This document shows, in pieces, positions 35,611 to 46,602 of a DNA stretch of 64,000 nucleotides (position 1 is the first letter of the stretch; each line of letters starts with the position of its first letter). The DNA is from Paraburkholderia sp. IMGN_8 (GTDB taxonomy: Bacteria; Pseudomonadota; Gammaproteobacteria; Burkholderiales; Burkholderiaceae), in contig NZ_CP150901.1 of the NCBI RefSeq assembly GCF_038050405.1, forward strand, positions 2,108,001-2,172,000. The letters are read 5' to 3'. A program made the position numbers and the translations under genes. The notes beneath the pieces were generated by a model. That model was not told where the DNA came from. It saw only the letters and a list, made by a program, of their open reading frames with translations, and searched no databases.

Positions 35611-36535
35611 TGCTTTCGATACGTTATATGCAGGTCAAACATGAGCGCGGCCAGCTATCGCGCTCTCAAGTGGTCGGCAGTGTAATCCAATACCGAACTC
35701 TATGCGCACCGGGTGCACCACACCAAGGCGGCCGCACTGGTGTGCGCAGCATCCATACATCAAATTTTCAAGCCTAAGACTCATATGGCACTAAATGCGC
35801 TCCACGCAGCTTCGGAGTAAAACTCAAAAAATTTGCTACAGAGGCCCATACGCAAACGTTTTCAACCATATTTTTTCATTGACTGCCGAACCCCATTTCC
35901 GACCGGAATGAACCGCAAGCAACCCTGACCTCACACGCAGTCAATCTCTCACGACATTAATACAACAAGCGGGCTAAACGCACGATTTCACATTTCGATT
36001 TTTTTTCGATTGCTGTAAACTTCACTACCGTACATCGTTTGCTGTCGTCTCCGCGTTAGCTTTCGCTAGACCAACAAACACAGCAATGCAGGTCTGCGCC
36101 AAGAAATGCGATATGTAGACTTTCCCAACGGTCAAATGCCTCCCGTACCCGTACCCGCACCGATAGCGACGCAGGTTTGCCGAGCTTTGAGCATCGCCTC
36201 ATCGCAGGCAATCAGCGGGTGTTGGCGCTCAACCCAGCAACTATCGAGCCCTTGTCCCGCCATACCTACGCGGTTGACGTCAATTCGTTGCCAGCGCAGC
36301 GCTCTTAAACATCATAGCGCCCCCAAGAGCCACAAATCGTGCCGAAGGAAATGCATCGCACTGCAGTCTTCACCTCCGTCAGTTTCAAGCACGCTATAAC
36401 AGATGAGGACCGTTCCACCGCAACGATAGTCGCTCATTGCTGCGATATCGCGCTGCTGTCACTGCCAACCCTCGCACCCCTCACTTTCCTTTGATGTCGG
36501 TGAGCAACCAAGCTGGCCCATTCATCTAGTCGAAC
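35611..36535. other. Long AT-rich noncoding stretch
   Basis: About 925 bases between two divergent genes without a supported gene. It is clearly more AT-rich than the rest of the window, with T- and A-runs around 35860-36010. A 97-codon plus-strand frame at 36106-36399 has no ribosome site and no protein-like composition. It must carry the promoters of the flanking genes; none stands out. Confidence 0.5.
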
Positions 36536-39343
36536 ATGACACGCTTCATTTCGTACGCGCAAAACTTCGAGGACGTAATGTTGTTGCGCGCCTTGAAAGA
36601 CGTCCCTAGCGGCTTCTATATCGATGTCGGAGCACATCACCCCGTCATCGATTCGGTCAGCAAGGCATTCTATGACCGCGGCTGGCGTGGCATACATGTC
36701 GAGCCTACAGCTGAACATGCAGACATTCTGCGCCGCGAAAGACCCGATGAGATAGTCATTCAAGCTGCCGTCTCCGATAATCGCAATGTCATCACTTTTT
36801 TCGAAATGTACGGCCTGTCGACCGGCAACGCCGACATTGCCGAGAGGCATCGCGCACAGGGTATCGAGTCCGTCCGCGTCGTAGTTCCATGCCTGACACT
36901 AGACGACGTGATCGCTCAAGCAGGAGAGCGTGAAATCCACTGGCTGAAGATTGACGTGGAGGGAATGGAACACCAAGTTCTAAGCGGCTGGCAGTGTTCG
37001 CGCCTACCGTGGATCGTAGTCGTCGAAAGCACTGTACCGAACTCCTCCGAAGAGAACTGGGAACAATGGGAGCCGCTGCTAGCGGAGAAAGGCTATCAAT
37101 TTGCCTATTTCGACGGACTCAACCGCTTCTACGTCTCCCCGGAACATCTGTCGATAAAGGCGGTATTCCGTGCCTCTCCCAACGTTTTTGACAATTTCGC
37201 TCTGCATGGCGATTCGAGCGCACCGTTTTGTACATATTTGATCGATAAGCATAGAGATCGAGAGCAAGAGCTGCTACGCAACGCCGACTCTCTTACCGCC
37301 GACATCGCGTCATTGCAAACCGAGATTTCTCTCCAAATACAGACGCAGGAGGACCTGACGCGTCAAAACGAAGACCGGGCTCGCGCACTCGATGTGCAAG
37401 TCGCCGAGCTAGCGAATGAATCTCGACTCGAAAAGCAGGCTTTGTCCGAAACTCTTGCCCGCACTGAACGCGAGCTAAGGGCCGAATTGGTGGCGGTGCG
37501 CAGCGAGGAAAGCCGACTTGTACAAGAATCGGCCGAACGGGAGCGGTCTCTCTCAGCGCAACTCACTGCCGCGAAGGAAGAAGGCCACCAAGGCAAGCAG
37601 GTACTGCTTCGGGAACTGCTGACGATGGAGCAAACCCATCATCAAGCACTCGAAAAATTGCAGGGTGAACGAGACGAGCGCGAACGGATTTTGGTAGCAC
37701 GACTCGTCGAGACCAAGGAAGAAATAAACCGCGAAAAAGACGCGCTGTTTCACCAGCTTCTGGCCCAAAAACAGGCTCACCTCGATTCGCGCGAACAGGC
37801 GCATCGCGAGCTGGCAGACAAGACTGCGCTCATGGCCGCAGCGCATAGCGCGCGCGAGCGTGATCTGCACGACCAGATGCGCCTGACCGCGGCAGAGCAC
37901 GAACGCCTCTCTCTACATTGGGCAGAACGAGAACGGACAATGCGCGCCGAACTCGCCGCCCGCGAACAGGCTCACCTCGATTCGCGCGAACAGGCGCATC
38001 GCGAACTGGCAGACAAGACTGCGCTCATGACCGCAGCGCATAGCGCGCGCGAGCGTGATCTGCACGACCAGATGCGCCTGACCGCGGCAGAGCACGAACG
38101 CCTCTCTCTACATTGGGCAGAACGAGAACGGGCAATGCGCGCCGAACTCGCCGCCCGCGAACATGCTCACGCCGTCACCCTGCGGGCACTTCACAGCGAA
38201 ATCGACGAACGCATCGAACGGCTTACTCAAGCCCATCATCTGTGCGAATTTGAGCTGCTAAATCGCGTCCAAGCCTTGAGCGAAAGATCAGTCCGTGCGG
38301 CGGAGCATCAAGACGAATGGCAGCGCCATGTTCTCAGAAGTTGCGACTCACTAAACGAAGCGAATCAATCGCTTGCTGACAAAGTTGCAGATTTGGAAAG
38401 AGGCATTCAGGCAATAGCTCAAGATAAGGCGGCTCTAAGCAAAGATCTCGAGCAACTCGACGCGGTAACGGCCGAAATCAACCGGATGAAAGCGACTGCG
38501 TCCTGGCGCTTTACGGCCCCGCTTAGAGCGCTAGCGGAGCTCCTTGGTCAATCAAACACCACACCCATGACGACGAAGGATGTCCCCTCATCCACTGATG
38601 GCAAATCTGTCGCGATCGCCGTGAAATCGGACGCCGAGGCACTATCAGCAAGAGCCGAACACGCCCTCAGCGAGGCAAATCAATCCGTCGTTACGCCTCA
38701 GCAAGAGCCGCAAGAAAACTATTCTGATCAGACGCGCGAGTTTGGACATCCCATGAAAACTATTAAACATATTGATCAACTCCTCGAGATGGACGGAGCA
38801 GAATTTTTAAAAGCCACTTACAAAGCATTGTTGAACCGTCCAACGGATTCCGGCGGAATGGCTTACTACATGGGACGCCTGCGGGCGGGACATGGAAAGG
38901 CGAAAGTGATCGCTCAAATTGCTCAATCCAAAGAAGCGAATTTCATACAACCGAAGATTCCTGGCCTGGAGGAACTTGTCGCAACGCAAGCGCGCGCGAA
39001 GCACTGGTTCCGGGGCTGGTTCTCCAAGCAGTCGTCGGTTCTAGCCCAAGTGTATCGCCTAGAATACATGTTAGGTCAGATGGAGCACCGCACGGAAGCG
39101 AGACTGATTTCGATTGAACGCAATGTCGAGGTAATTGTTGATCGCTTGAGAGACCTTCAACTAGGCGCCCATGTTGAGCCTGAAACGATGCATCAACTCC
39201 ACGAAGAGTCGGTCAGAACACAGGCGCGCTCGAACATTGTCGACGGCCTAACTTTGCCGATCGAGGGCACCCCGACCGAGATCATCGCAGCGCTCGAAGC
39301 GCAGATAGCAGAGTCTTTGGAAGCGACTTCCTTCAATCGCTAA
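36536..39343 (+). CDS. FkbM methyltransferase - coiled coil - DUF4214 fusion protein
   Basis: Protein of 935 residues. Residues 1-about 240 are an FkbM-family methyltransferase (FYIDVGAHHPVIDSVSKAF, WLKIDVEGMEHQVLSGW). Residues about 250-670 are highly charged coiled coil rich in Glu, Arg, Ala and Gln, including two near-identical 65-residue repeats. Residues about 739-805 match DUF4214 (LLEMDGAEFLKATYKALLNR, then GMAYYMGRLRAGHGKAKVI), a domain often fused to sugar-modifying enzymes. A short coiled tail follows. It may methylate capsule sugars while the coiled coil acts as a ruler or scaffold (inference, by analogy with chain-length regulators such as WbdD). The 5' side has no strong ribosome site. 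Confidence 0.82.
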   Translation: MTRFISYAQNFEDVMLLRALKDVPSGFYIDVGAHHPVIDSVSKAFYDRGWRGIHVEPTAEHADILRRERPDEIVIQAAVSDNRNVITFFEMYGLSTGNADIAERHRAQGIESVRVVVPCLTLDDVIAQAGEREIHWLKIDVEGMEHQVLSGWQCSRLPWIVVVESTVPNSSEENWEQWEPLLAEKGYQFAYFDGLNRFYVSPEHLSIKAVFRASPNVFDNFALHGDSSAPFCTYLIDKHRDREQELLRNADSLTADIASLQTEISLQIQTQEDLTRQNEDRARALDVQVAELANESRLEKQALSETLARTERELRAELVAVRSEESRLVQESAERERSLSAQLTAAKEEGHQGKQVLLRELLTMEQTHHQALEKLQGERDERERILVARLVETKEEINREKDALFHQLLAQKQAHLDSREQAHRELADKTALMAAAHSARERDLHDQMRLTAAEHERLSLHWAERERTMRAELAAREQAHLDSREQAHRELADKTALMTAAHSARERDLHDQMRLTAAEHERLSLHWAERERAMRAELAAREHAHAVTLRALHSEIDERIERLTQAHHLCEFELLNRVQALSERSVRAAEHQDEWQRHVLRSCDSLNEANQSLADKVADLERGIQAIAQDKAALSKDLEQLDAVTAEINRMKATASWRFTAPLRALAELLGQSNTTPMTTKDVPSSTDGKSVAIAVKSDAEALSARAEHALSEANQSVVTPQQEPQENYSDQTREFGHPMKTIKHIDQLLEMDGAEFLKATYKALLNRPTDSGGMAYYMGRLRAGHGKAKVIAQIAQSKEANFIQPKIPGLEELVATQARAKHWFRGWFSKQSSVLAQVYRLEYMLGQMEHRTEARLISIERNVEVIVDRLRDLQLGAHVEPETMHQLHEESVRTQARSNIVDGLTLPIEGTPTEIIAALEAQIAESLEATSFNR
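37772..38161 (+). repeat. Two tandem 195-base units inside the FkbM-fusion gene
   Basis: Unit 1 (37772-37966) and unit 2 (37967-38161) are nearly identical at DNA level, differing at only about three positions seen by eye. Each encodes 65 residues starting QAHLDSREQAHRELADK. Being in frame and so similar, this is a recent duplication lengthening the coiled coil. Confidence 0.92.
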
Positions 39344-39370
39344 AATAAAAAACGCAAGGCACATAAGAAA

Positions 39371-42300
39371 ATGCAATTCAATACATCATTCACTGGCCGG
39401 ATTATTCAAGTTACGGAAGCTCTCGACTACGGCGACGCGGTGTCGAACCAAGTCATTGCTCTCGGCGAATTGCTGAAAGAAATGGGCCTTCAGACTGCAG
39501 TTTATTCCAAGTGGTATAACGAAAATGTCGCGCACCACCGTCATGACATTGACGAACTCTCGCTTCGAGAGAACGACATCGTCATCTACCATTACTACGG
39601 CTTCGCGGAACACACCCTCAAAGCTGTTGCCGAACAGTACTGCACAAAGATACTTCTCTATCACAACATCACGCCACACGAGTTCTTCGAGCAAAGTTCG
39701 AAGGTTCGCCAGTTCTGCCTCAAGGGCAGGGAACAACTAAAGGAAACGATCGCGAAGTTTCATTTCTTTTGGGGAGACAGCGACTACAATCTGCACGAAC
39801 TAAAGGATCTCGGTGCAAGTCCCGATGCATGCTTCGTCGTTCCGATTATCGTGCCGCCCTTCCAGCGAGATGATCCTGTGCCAGCACGGGAAGCAGGTTC
39901 ATGGCTCTTCGTTGGACGCATTGCACCGAACAAAAAACAGGTTGAACTGGTTAGACTTTTCGCACAAACACATGCGAAAGCGCCAGAGACTGCACAAACG
40001 TTGCATATCGTCGGCGGTTATGAATCGGACGATCCCTATTTTGTTTCTCTGCTACGTGAGATCGATGCACACGGTATCAGGGCCAGGATCAAGCTTACCG
40101 GCAAGATGTCTGACGAAGATCGCGAAGATATCTTTTCTCGCGCCATGGTCTATGTATCGCTAAGCGAACACGAGGGGTTCGGCGTCCCACTAGTCGAGGC
40201 GCCGCTTCGCGGCATGCCGGTCGTCGCCGTAAATAGCTCCGCCGTTGGCGAAACGATGGGCAATTGCACGGGTCTGGTGAATACGAGCGACGAACTCACC
40301 GAGTTGATTGCTCGTCTTATGGTCGACAACGATCTACGTGCAAGCGTTCTCGACAAACAACAGATCAACGCGATGCGCTTCTTTCCCAAGGCTGTCCAGA
40401 GAATGGCATCCTTGGCTCTTCGCCCAGCCCTGCCCCAACGCCGGCAGTTCAAGAAAGTATCTGTAGTCATCTGCACCTACAACCGACGCGGATATCTGGA
40501 ACGTTGCCTCGACTATCTTCGTTACCAGACCTGTACGGATTTCGAAGTTGTGGTTGTCAATGGGCCTTCAAATGACGGGACCGCAGAACTGCTTGAACGC
40601 TACGCCGACAAAATTAAAATTGTCCAGAATCCGGAAAGAAACCTTTCGAAGTCGCGCAACCTCGGTATCGAATTGGCAGACGGCGACATCATTGCCTTTA
40701 TCGACGACGACGCGATTCCATTTGACGACTGGATTCACAATATTTTGCTGGAATACAACTCCCGGCCGCTGACAACAGCCGGCTTGGGTGGGCCAGCCTA
40801 CTACGCCGGGTCATTCTGGTTCCAGGCGCAAGACAACGGCATCAACAAGTTTTCCGAAACGAAAGTTAATATCGACAGTGACGAAATCGGTCAAGACGGC
40901 TGGTTCCGGTACAACACCGGGACCAATGCAACGTTCACTAAGCAACACCTCAGGGACGTCAATGGTTTCGACGAACAGTTCGACTATTATCTCGACGAGT
41001 CTGAGCTGTGTTTCAGACTGCAGCAAAAGAACACACTGATCGGTTATTCCGAGGATGTGATCGTTAGACATGAGTTCGCGCAAAGTCACAATCGAGGCGG
41101 CAAGTACAACTATAACTGGCTAACCATTTGCAAGAACACCGCGTACTTTGTGGCGGCTTATTCTGGATGGTCGGGCCAACTGTTGCGCAAAAAACTTGAA
41201 GAACGTATGAAGAGGGAGCGGATTGTTCCTCTTGATGCAGCGGTGCAGGCGGGAGAATTGTTGAGCTCGGAGCGGGATCGCCACGTAGCGGCGATATGGG
41301 AAGGTATTTCTCAAGGATTGGCAGATGCACAGCATCATCCTAAGTCTCGCAAACTCGCATCGCCGCCCGATGCTTTCAAACTCTACGCGCCGTCCTCGTC
41401 CTATCTGCGTGTCGGCAAAGACATTAAGTCGTTGCACATTTGCATCGTGACCAAGGAATTCCCCCCTTTCACCGGAAACGGTGGCGTAGGGACGTTGTAC
41501 TACCATCTCGCCAGCGAACTGCTCCTTATGGGTCATCGGGTGAGCGTCATTACCCCTTCAGGAGAAGATCGAGTTCATAGCCAAGGACGGTTTAACATTT
41601 ATTTCTCGAAGATGCAGCCGGACGCTTGGGTCAACGGGCTTGACGGCGGCTTCACTACGAATCTAATGTGGTCGCTCAGCGCATTCCACGCGCTATCGAA
41701 ACTTCACAAGGAGCGTCCGATTGACGTTGTAGACTCCGCCCTCTGGGATACGGAAACTTTGGCAATATCCCTGTTGCCTTCGTCTTCGCGCCCGCCGGTC
41801 GTACTACGCCTGGTAACACCCTATCCGGTTTCGTCGCGCATCAATGGCTGGTCGGTTCCTGACAACGTCACCGCTCTCTTTGTGGAAGCAGAGCGCACGC
41901 TCTTGAGCCGCGCAAACGCCGTCATACCCATCAGCGAATCGATTGCCAAGACCGTCGAGAAAGAGCACAGCGTCCAACGCGATGTGCGTTGGCAAATGGC
42001 ACATTGCGGGATTGCCTATTGGCCGTACTTTGATGTTGAGAAAGGCTATTCCGAGTTCCAAGAGTTTGAGAAAGTGCCGCGCGAAGCACTTGAATCAAGC
42101 AAGCTAGTCGTATTCGTAGGACGCCTGGAACGACGAAAGGGAATTGATTTACTGATGGAATCTGCTCAAAGAATTCTTGAAGCAGACCCGGACGCACGCC
42201 TGCTTATTGCTGGCCGCGATCCCGAAGGTTGGGCACAGCGCGCCGCCAATTTCTTAACGGAAGAAACGATTGGCCGAATCCATTTCCTCGGAGAGGTCAG

Positions 42301-42646
42301 TGATGCAACCCGCGATAAACTCCTGGCCCGCGCACATTGCCTCGTGTTCCCGTCTCGATACGAATCGTTTGGTTTGGTGCCTCTCGAAGCGTTCGTCCAC
42401 GGAACACCTGTCATTGCATCGCGAAGCGGTGCAATTCCTGAGGTTGTTGCCCATGACTTCTGCGGTTTGCTTTTTGAGCCAGAATCCGCGGACTCGCTGG
42501 CCGACAGTGTGATTCGCACACTGGCCGAACCTGGCCTCAGGACGCGACTGTCAGACGGAGCGAAGACGCAGATTCGACGTTTCAGCAGTCGCACCAGTGC
42601 AATTCGAGCTGTCGAAGTCTATGCCGATTTGATCCTTCCTACCTGA
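39371..42646 (+). CDS. Trimodular glycosyltransferase (GT4 - GT2 - GT4)
   Basis: Protein of 1091 residues with three transferase modules. Residues 1-about 350 are a GT4 (GT-B) domain with EHEGFGVPLVEA. Residues about 361-650 are a GT2 (GT-A) domain with VSVVICTYNRRGYLERCLDYL and the DXD-like FIDDDAIP. Residues about 687-1091 are a second GT4 with FPPFTGNGGVGTLYYHLA, VGRLERRKGIDLLMES and RYESFGLVPLEA. All three carry their key motifs, so the protein could add three sugars, probably building most of the capsule repeat by itself (inference). It lies 27 bases after the FkbM-fusion gene and is probably co-transcribed. Confidence 0.88.
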   Translation: MQFNTSFTGRIIQVTEALDYGDAVSNQVIALGELLKEMGLQTAVYSKWYNENVAHHRHDIDELSLRENDIVIYHYYGFAEHTLKAVAEQYCTKILLYHNITPHEFFEQSSKVRQFCLKGREQLKETIAKFHFFWGDSDYNLHELKDLGASPDACFVVPIIVPPFQRDDPVPAREAGSWLFVGRIAPNKKQVELVRLFAQTHAKAPETAQTLHIVGGYESDDPYFVSLLREIDAHGIRARIKLTGKMSDEDREDIFSRAMVYVSLSEHEGFGVPLVEAPLRGMPVVAVNSSAVGETMGNCTGLVNTSDELTELIARLMVDNDLRASVLDKQQINAMRFFPKAVQRMASLALRPALPQRRQFKKVSVVICTYNRRGYLERCLDYLRYQTCTDFEVVVVNGPSNDGTAELLERYADKIKIVQNPERNLSKSRNLGIELADGDIIAFIDDDAIPFDDWIHNILLEYNSRPLTTAGLGGPAYYAGSFWFQAQDNGINKFSETKVNIDSDEIGQDGWFRYNTGTNATFTKQHLRDVNGFDEQFDYYLDESELCFRLQQKNTLIGYSEDVIVRHEFAQSHNRGGKYNYNWLTICKNTAYFVAAYSGWSGQLLRKKLEERMKRERIVPLDAAVQAGELLSSERDRHVAAIWEGISQGLADAQHHPKSRKLASPPDAFKLYAPSSSYLRVGKDIKSLHICIVTKEFPPFTGNGGVGTLYYHLASELLLMGHRVSVITPSGEDRVHSQGRFNIYFSKMQPDAWVNGLDGGFTTNLMWSLSAFHALSKLHKERPIDVVDSALWDTETLAISLLPSSSRPPVVLRLVTPYPVSSRINGWSVPDNVTALFVEAERTLLSRANAVIPISESIAKTVEKEHSVQRDVRWQMAHCGIAYWPYFDVEKGYSEFQEFEKVPREALESSKLVVFVGRLERRKGIDLLMESAQRILEADPDARLLIAGRDPEGWAQRAANFLTEETIGRIHFLGEVSDATRDKLLARAHCLVFPSRYESFGLVPLEAFVHGTPVIASRSGAIPEVVAHDFCGLLFEPESADSLADSVIRTLAEPGLRTRLSDGAKTQIRRFSSRTSAIRAVEVYADLILPT

Positions 42647-42800
42647 ATTTTAGACGATGCCAGGTTCTGCGATCCCGCGGAACTCGCACCGTTAAAAACT
42701 GCAGCCGCATGACTCGCTGGCCATTAGCAGGGTCTGCAATTTAAGTCTGTTCATCTTCTCCTCGATATGCGCGAGCCGGTCGGGCTCGCGCCGGCACGAA

Positions 42801-44099
42801 TTGCTAAATTCTCTTAAGACGATCAAAGCGGCAGCCCTCCAGTTCGCGGCGATTTGGCTCCACCCCTCGTTTGTTAGACCGGCCAGACACGCCGTCAATG
42901 CGGTTCGAACGGCAGCGGCCATAGCTCCGGTCAGGCGGAGACAGTTGCTTGTCGACGTGTCCATCATTGCGACGCATGATGCCGGTACGGGCATCCAGCG
43001 AGTTGTCCGATCAATTCTGATCTCTCTATTCGAAGCCCCGCCGCCGGACGTAGAAATACGGCTAGTAAAGGCAACACGAAAGCGCGCTTATATTTACGCC
43101 AATGAGTATTCCGCCTCACTTACCGGCACTGAACGGCATTTTGATTCACATGTGACAGTTGCCAGTGGTGACATCTTTCTAGGTTTGGATCTTTCGAGCC
43201 GAATTGCTCCCCGAAGGCAGCGCGACTTCCTGTTATGGCGAAAACAAGGCGTCGTATGTGCGTTTGTCGTTTATGATCTTCTCCCTGTTTTGCATCCCCA
43301 ATGGTTCACAGCGCGCGCATCCCGGTCTTTTCGGCATTGGCTTTCGACAATAGCCGTTCACGCGGATGCGCTGTTTTGCATCTCTGCTGCCGTTGCCGTT
43401 GAAGCAGCAACGCACATGGCACAGAAGTTTCGAATTGACAATAGAGAACTGAAAGTTGAATGGTTTCACCTCGGGGCAAACCCATCGACTCAAGCTGCGG
43501 CTCCCGGGCAACGGAGCGCCCCGGCCTCTCCCTTCTTTCTTGGAACACACACGGAACTGACCATACTGATGGTTGGCACTATTGAGCCGCGCAAGGGACA
43601 CGCTCAAGTGCTGGACGCGTTCGAATTGCTCTGGCTTAAGGAACTCAACGTCAAATTGATCGTTGTCGGCCGCCAAGGGTGGCATGTAGACGAACTCGCC
43701 AACAGACTGCTGCTACACACTGAATTCGGTAAGCGATTGCTATGGCTTTCCAACGTAGACGATGCCGAACTTGAGGATCTGTACAAAACCGCCGACGGTC
43801 TTGTAATGGCGTCCGAGGCTGAGGGTTTCGGCTTGCCGTTAGTGGAGGCAGCTCAACATGGAGTGCCTCTTTTGGTCCGCGATCTTGCCGTGTTCCGCGA
43901 AGTCGTAGAAGACTGTGCGACGTACTTCCGCGCGAAGAGCGGTGCTGAACTTGCTCCGCAACTTCATCACTGGTTAGATGCACTTGCCGCTGGATCAGCC
44001 ATCGCCAGCAACTCGGTGAAGCCACTGACCTGGCAAGCCAGCTCCGAAGAACTGAAGATGCTAATTGCACAACTTTGCGACGCAAACCAATCTAATTGA
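42801..44099 (+). CDS. GT4-family glycosyltransferase
   Basis: Retaining GT-B glycosyltransferase of 432 residues. The N-terminal domain begins LLVDVSIIATHDAGTGIQRV; the C-terminal domain has MVGTIEPRKGHAQVLDAFE and the EX7E motif in ASEAEGFGLPLVEAAQHG. The start is uncertain. TTG 42801 is the first usual start codon in a frame that stays open back to 42696; no ATG or clear ribosome site exists, so the 5' end may be altered. Its 3' end overlaps the convergent glycosyltransferase gene by eight bases. Confidence 0.8.
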   Translation: MLNSLKTIKAAALQFAAIWLHPSFVRPARHAVNAVRTAAAIAPVRRRQLLVDVSIIATHDAGTGIQRVVRSILISLFEAPPPDVEIRLVKATRKRAYIYANEYSASLTGTERHFDSHVTVASGDIFLGLDLSSRIAPRRQRDFLLWRKQGVVCAFVVYDLLPVLHPQWFTARASRSFRHWLSTIAVHADALFCISAAVAVEAATHMAQKFRIDNRELKVEWFHLGANPSTQAAAPGQRSAPASPFFLGTHTELTILMVGTIEPRKGHAQVLDAFELLWLKELNVKLIVVGRQGWHVDELANRLLLHTEFGKRLLWLSNVDDAELEDLYKTADGLVMASEAEGFGLPLVEAAQHGVPLLVRDLAVFREVVEDCATYFRAKSGAELAPQLHHWLDALAAGSAIASNSVKPLTWQASSEELKMLIAQLCDANQSN

Positions 44100-45231
44100 G
44101 AGCCTTGTACACTGCAGCGGTTCGTCGCGCGCATCGCTCCCACGTCATTTCACTGGCGACGTCGAGCCCCCTTTTTATCGCTGCTGCGCGCCATACATCG
44201 TCACTGATTACCTTCTCGATGCCCTCGCGCAATGCGACGTGATCGTCCGGTTCGACAAGCCAAGCGGCACCTCCGGCAACTTCCGGCAGCGATGAACTAT
44301 TCGACGTAAGCGTCGGTACACCGCTTGCCAACGCTTCGAGAACGGGTAAGCCGAAACCTTCATAAAGCGAGGGCAGAAAAAATGCGCGGGCGCCGGCGTA
44401 GAGTGAAGGCAACGATGCTTCAGGCACGAATCCCAGATACCGCAACCATCCATCGACCTCGCCTCGGCCAATTTTCTCCTGCAAGCTATCGTTTAACCAA
44501 CCTTTGCTGCCGGCTAAGACTAACGGGTATGCCTTACGAATTTCGACCGCCAGCTGGGAGTAGGCGTCGAGAAGACGATCGATTTGCTTGCGCGGTTCAA
44601 GTGTCGAAACGCACAATGTGTAGCCCCCGGGCGAAAGGCCGATTCGACCTAGCGGCTCGACTAACGTGGTCGCTTCATACGGGCGAAATTCTGGCAAGAC
44701 ACCAAGATGTACCGCTGTGATCTTTTCTTTTGCCCAGCCAAAAAAGCTTGAGACCTCGTCACGAATGGCCTCGGAGTCGGTGATCAAATGGCTTGATCTA
44801 CTCAGGGTCGATGCGAAACTGCGTTCAAAATGATGTAGCCGCTCAGCCGGGTGAGTCTCAGGATATTTGAAAACAGAAAGATCGTGTATGGTAACAACAC
44901 CTTCGGTCGCAGATTCCGGCAGGAAGTAGTTGGGCGAGTGAAACAGTGAGTCGCGCATCGCACGTTGAAGACGCCATTTGCGTACACCAGCAGGCGGACG
45001 CAAGAACTTTGTTATGCGGCTCCCCGCTCGCCGATTCAAGTCTTTTTTAAGCAGGGACAATGGATCTGCTATCCATTTTCCTGACGAAAAGTATCGTACG
45101 TTCTCGAAGCCGTAGTCACCGATCGAGTAGTGCTTCGCCAACTCCCATGTGTAGCGCCCAATGCCGGTCAAGGGCGGATTGATAGCATCGACTCCGAGAA
45201 CCAACTTCAAAGCACGCACTCCACCATACAT
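44092..45231 (-). CDS. GT4-family glycosyltransferase
   Basis: GT-B glycosyltransferase of about 380 residues. Homology starts at KLVLGVDAINPPLTGIGRYT, and the UDP/GDP-sugar site lies in FLPSLYEGFGLPVLEALASG. ATG 45231 is chosen; TTG 45210, preceded by GGTGGAG, is an alternative, while the open frame up to 45303 adds residues without homology. The gene is on the minus strand, convergent with the previous glycosyltransferase and downstream of gmd in the same direction. It probably transfers mannose, rhamnose or a related sugar (inference from the gmd/manC context). Confidence 0.82.
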   Translation of the reverse strand: MYGGVRALKLVLGVDAINPPLTGIGRYTWELAKHYSIGDYGFENVRYFSSGKWIADPLSLLKKDLNRRAGSRITKFLRPPAGVRKWRLQRAMRDSLFHSPNYFLPESATEGVVTIHDLSVFKYPETHPAERLHHFERSFASTLSRSSHLITDSEAIRDEVSSFFGWAKEKITAVHLGVLPEFRPYEATTLVEPLGRIGLSPGGYTLCVSTLEPRKQIDRLLDAYSQLAVEIRKAYPLVLAGSKGWLNDSLQEKIGRGEVDGWLRYLGFVPEASLPSLYAGARAFFLPSLYEGFGLPVLEALASGVPTLTSNSSSLPEVAGGAAWLVEPDDHVALREGIEKVISDDVWRAAAIKRGLDVASEMTWERCARRTAAVYKALN

Positions 45232-45393
45232 ATGTTGTACTGCATCGCCTGCAACGCGAAGCTTACCTGCAGCGTTCCGCAGTCGAGTGGCACGGATGCT
45301 CACATCAGCGGATTGACGACTCTATAGATGATTTCGACTATAAAGAACGGCCGCAATGCGAACTGCGGCCGTAACGAGATTTCACCGATCAAG

Positions 45394-46506
<1,113 letters not shown>

Positions 46507-46602
46507 TCAGGTGCGGCGATACAGTGCAAGCAATCGCTCCCGGTGCCCCGATATCCACGTGAGTTTGGTAACCTGTCTAAACAACCTCACCATCGAAAGG
46601 GA

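Noticed and set aside
36106..36399. A 97-codon plus-strand frame in the AT-rich gap
   Set aside because: Ser/Pro/Cys-rich composition, no ribosome site, not protein-like.
37553..38095. Two minus-strand frames that start with the same 30 residues
   Set aside because: They are antisense reads of the duplicated coiled-coil units of the FkbM-fusion gene, not a gene family.
37772..38161. Tandem repeat considered as CRISPR or satellite
   Set aside because: Unit length is 195 bases, in frame, without spacers; it is an intragenic duplication.
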